Shown: positions 60,657-60,765 of the stretch, one piece after another | Numbering within the stretch: the first letter of the stretch is position 1 | How the letters are laid out: every line of letters starts with the position of its first letter | Assembly: GCF_900103545.1 (NCBI RefSeq) | Contig: NZ_FNHH01000025.1 | Coordinates: forward strand, 1 to 60,765 | DNA: 60,765 bases | Reading direction: 5' to 3' | From: Daejeonella rubra | Lineage (GTDB): Bacteria; Bacteroidota; Bacteroidia; Sphingobacteriales; Sphingobacteriaceae | The notes under the pieces: model-generated | The model's database searches: none | What the model was told of the DNA's origin: nothing | Seen by the model: only the letters and a program-made list of their open reading frames with translations | Made by a program: the position numbers and the translations under genes

Positions 60657-60765
60657 TTTGATTCGTCATCTCCTTTGGTCAATGAAAGAATATTTATTAG
60701 CTATTACTATTGTTGAAATGGGGGGTCCGGGGGGTGTTAATAAACTAAAATCTTTGTGAATAACG

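Noticed and set aside
60649..60759. 36-codon frame overlapping the end of the last glycosyltransferase gene
   Set aside because: No recognisable motif; the G-rich run (GGGGGGTCCGGGGGG) in it looks like intergenic or repeat DNA, and the window ends directly after.

Overview
The window looks like chromosomal DNA of a member of the Bacteroidota, most likely of the Sphingobacteriales/Sphingobacteriaceae type; the family is a guess from gene content. The pointers are: AT-rich DNA with many promoter-like boxes of the Bacteroidota form TAnnTTTG; a GldJ-like lipoprotein and a PorV-like outer-membrane protein of the type IX secretion system; an ExbB-ExbD-ExbD-TonB operon that runs on into a PstS-like lipoprotein and a TPR protein; a complex I operon with an unusually short NuoG; and a SusC-like (carboxypeptidase-regulatory-domain) TonB receptor. 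No rRNA, tRNA, CRISPR array, prophage or transposase was seen.

Layout. 1-8.2 kb: beta-CASP metallo-hydrolase, secreted M28 peptidase, an ABC-2 exporter (with a probable small membrane-protein gene in front of it) divergent from a LytS/LytTR two-component pair, a PlsC acyltransferase and a NUDIX hydrolase. 8.2-12.7 kb: metK behind a probable SAM-II riboswitch, a lipid kinase, an eIF1/SUI1-like factor and pckA. 13-18.9 kb: exbB-exbD-exbD-tonB, a small membrane protein, a phosphate-binding-like lipoprotein and a TPR protein, closed by a strong terminator. 18.9-32.1 kb: nuoABCDEFGHIJKLMN, a 14-gene complex I operon with candidate internal promoters before nuoB and nuoJ. 32.1-36.6 kb: a tightly packed housekeeping run (DedA, pyrophosphatase, CorC/HlyC-type protein, RsmE, DUF4159 protein, biotin carrier protein). 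36.7-44.1 kb: a GMC dehydrogenase with its Tat-lipoprotein partner, a YncE/phosphoesterase fusion and a TonB-dependent receptor. 44.5-50.4 kb: gldJ and porV (divergent), ispF, a 55-aa FeoB-associated Cys-rich protein and typA/bipA. 50.6-60.7 kb: a surface-polysaccharide region (flippase, three methyltransferase-like proteins, three glycosyltransferases) interrupted by a secreted c-type cytochrome dehydrogenase and by a repeat island.

The most unusual structure is a family of GC-rich, palindromic repeats in two intergenic islands (44.1-44.5 kb and 57.4-58.6 kb). In the second island a DUF559 (Vsr-like/PD-(D/E)XK) endonuclease gene ends inside one repeat copy, so that the repeat encodes its last residues and stop codon. 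The copy at 44.17 kb still carries a translatable remnant of the same C-terminus, and a third copy has a degenerate version. Both islands are bounded by direct repeats (30 bp and 63 bp). Together this suggests a small, undescribed mobile unit made of a DUF559 nuclease and its MITE-like derivatives; the mobility is inference, the repeats are directly visible.

Other points of note are the SAM-II-like leader of metK, a seven-A tract that breaks the reading frame of the small gene ahead of the ABC exporter, a strong hairpin between exbB and exbD, and the truncated NuoG.
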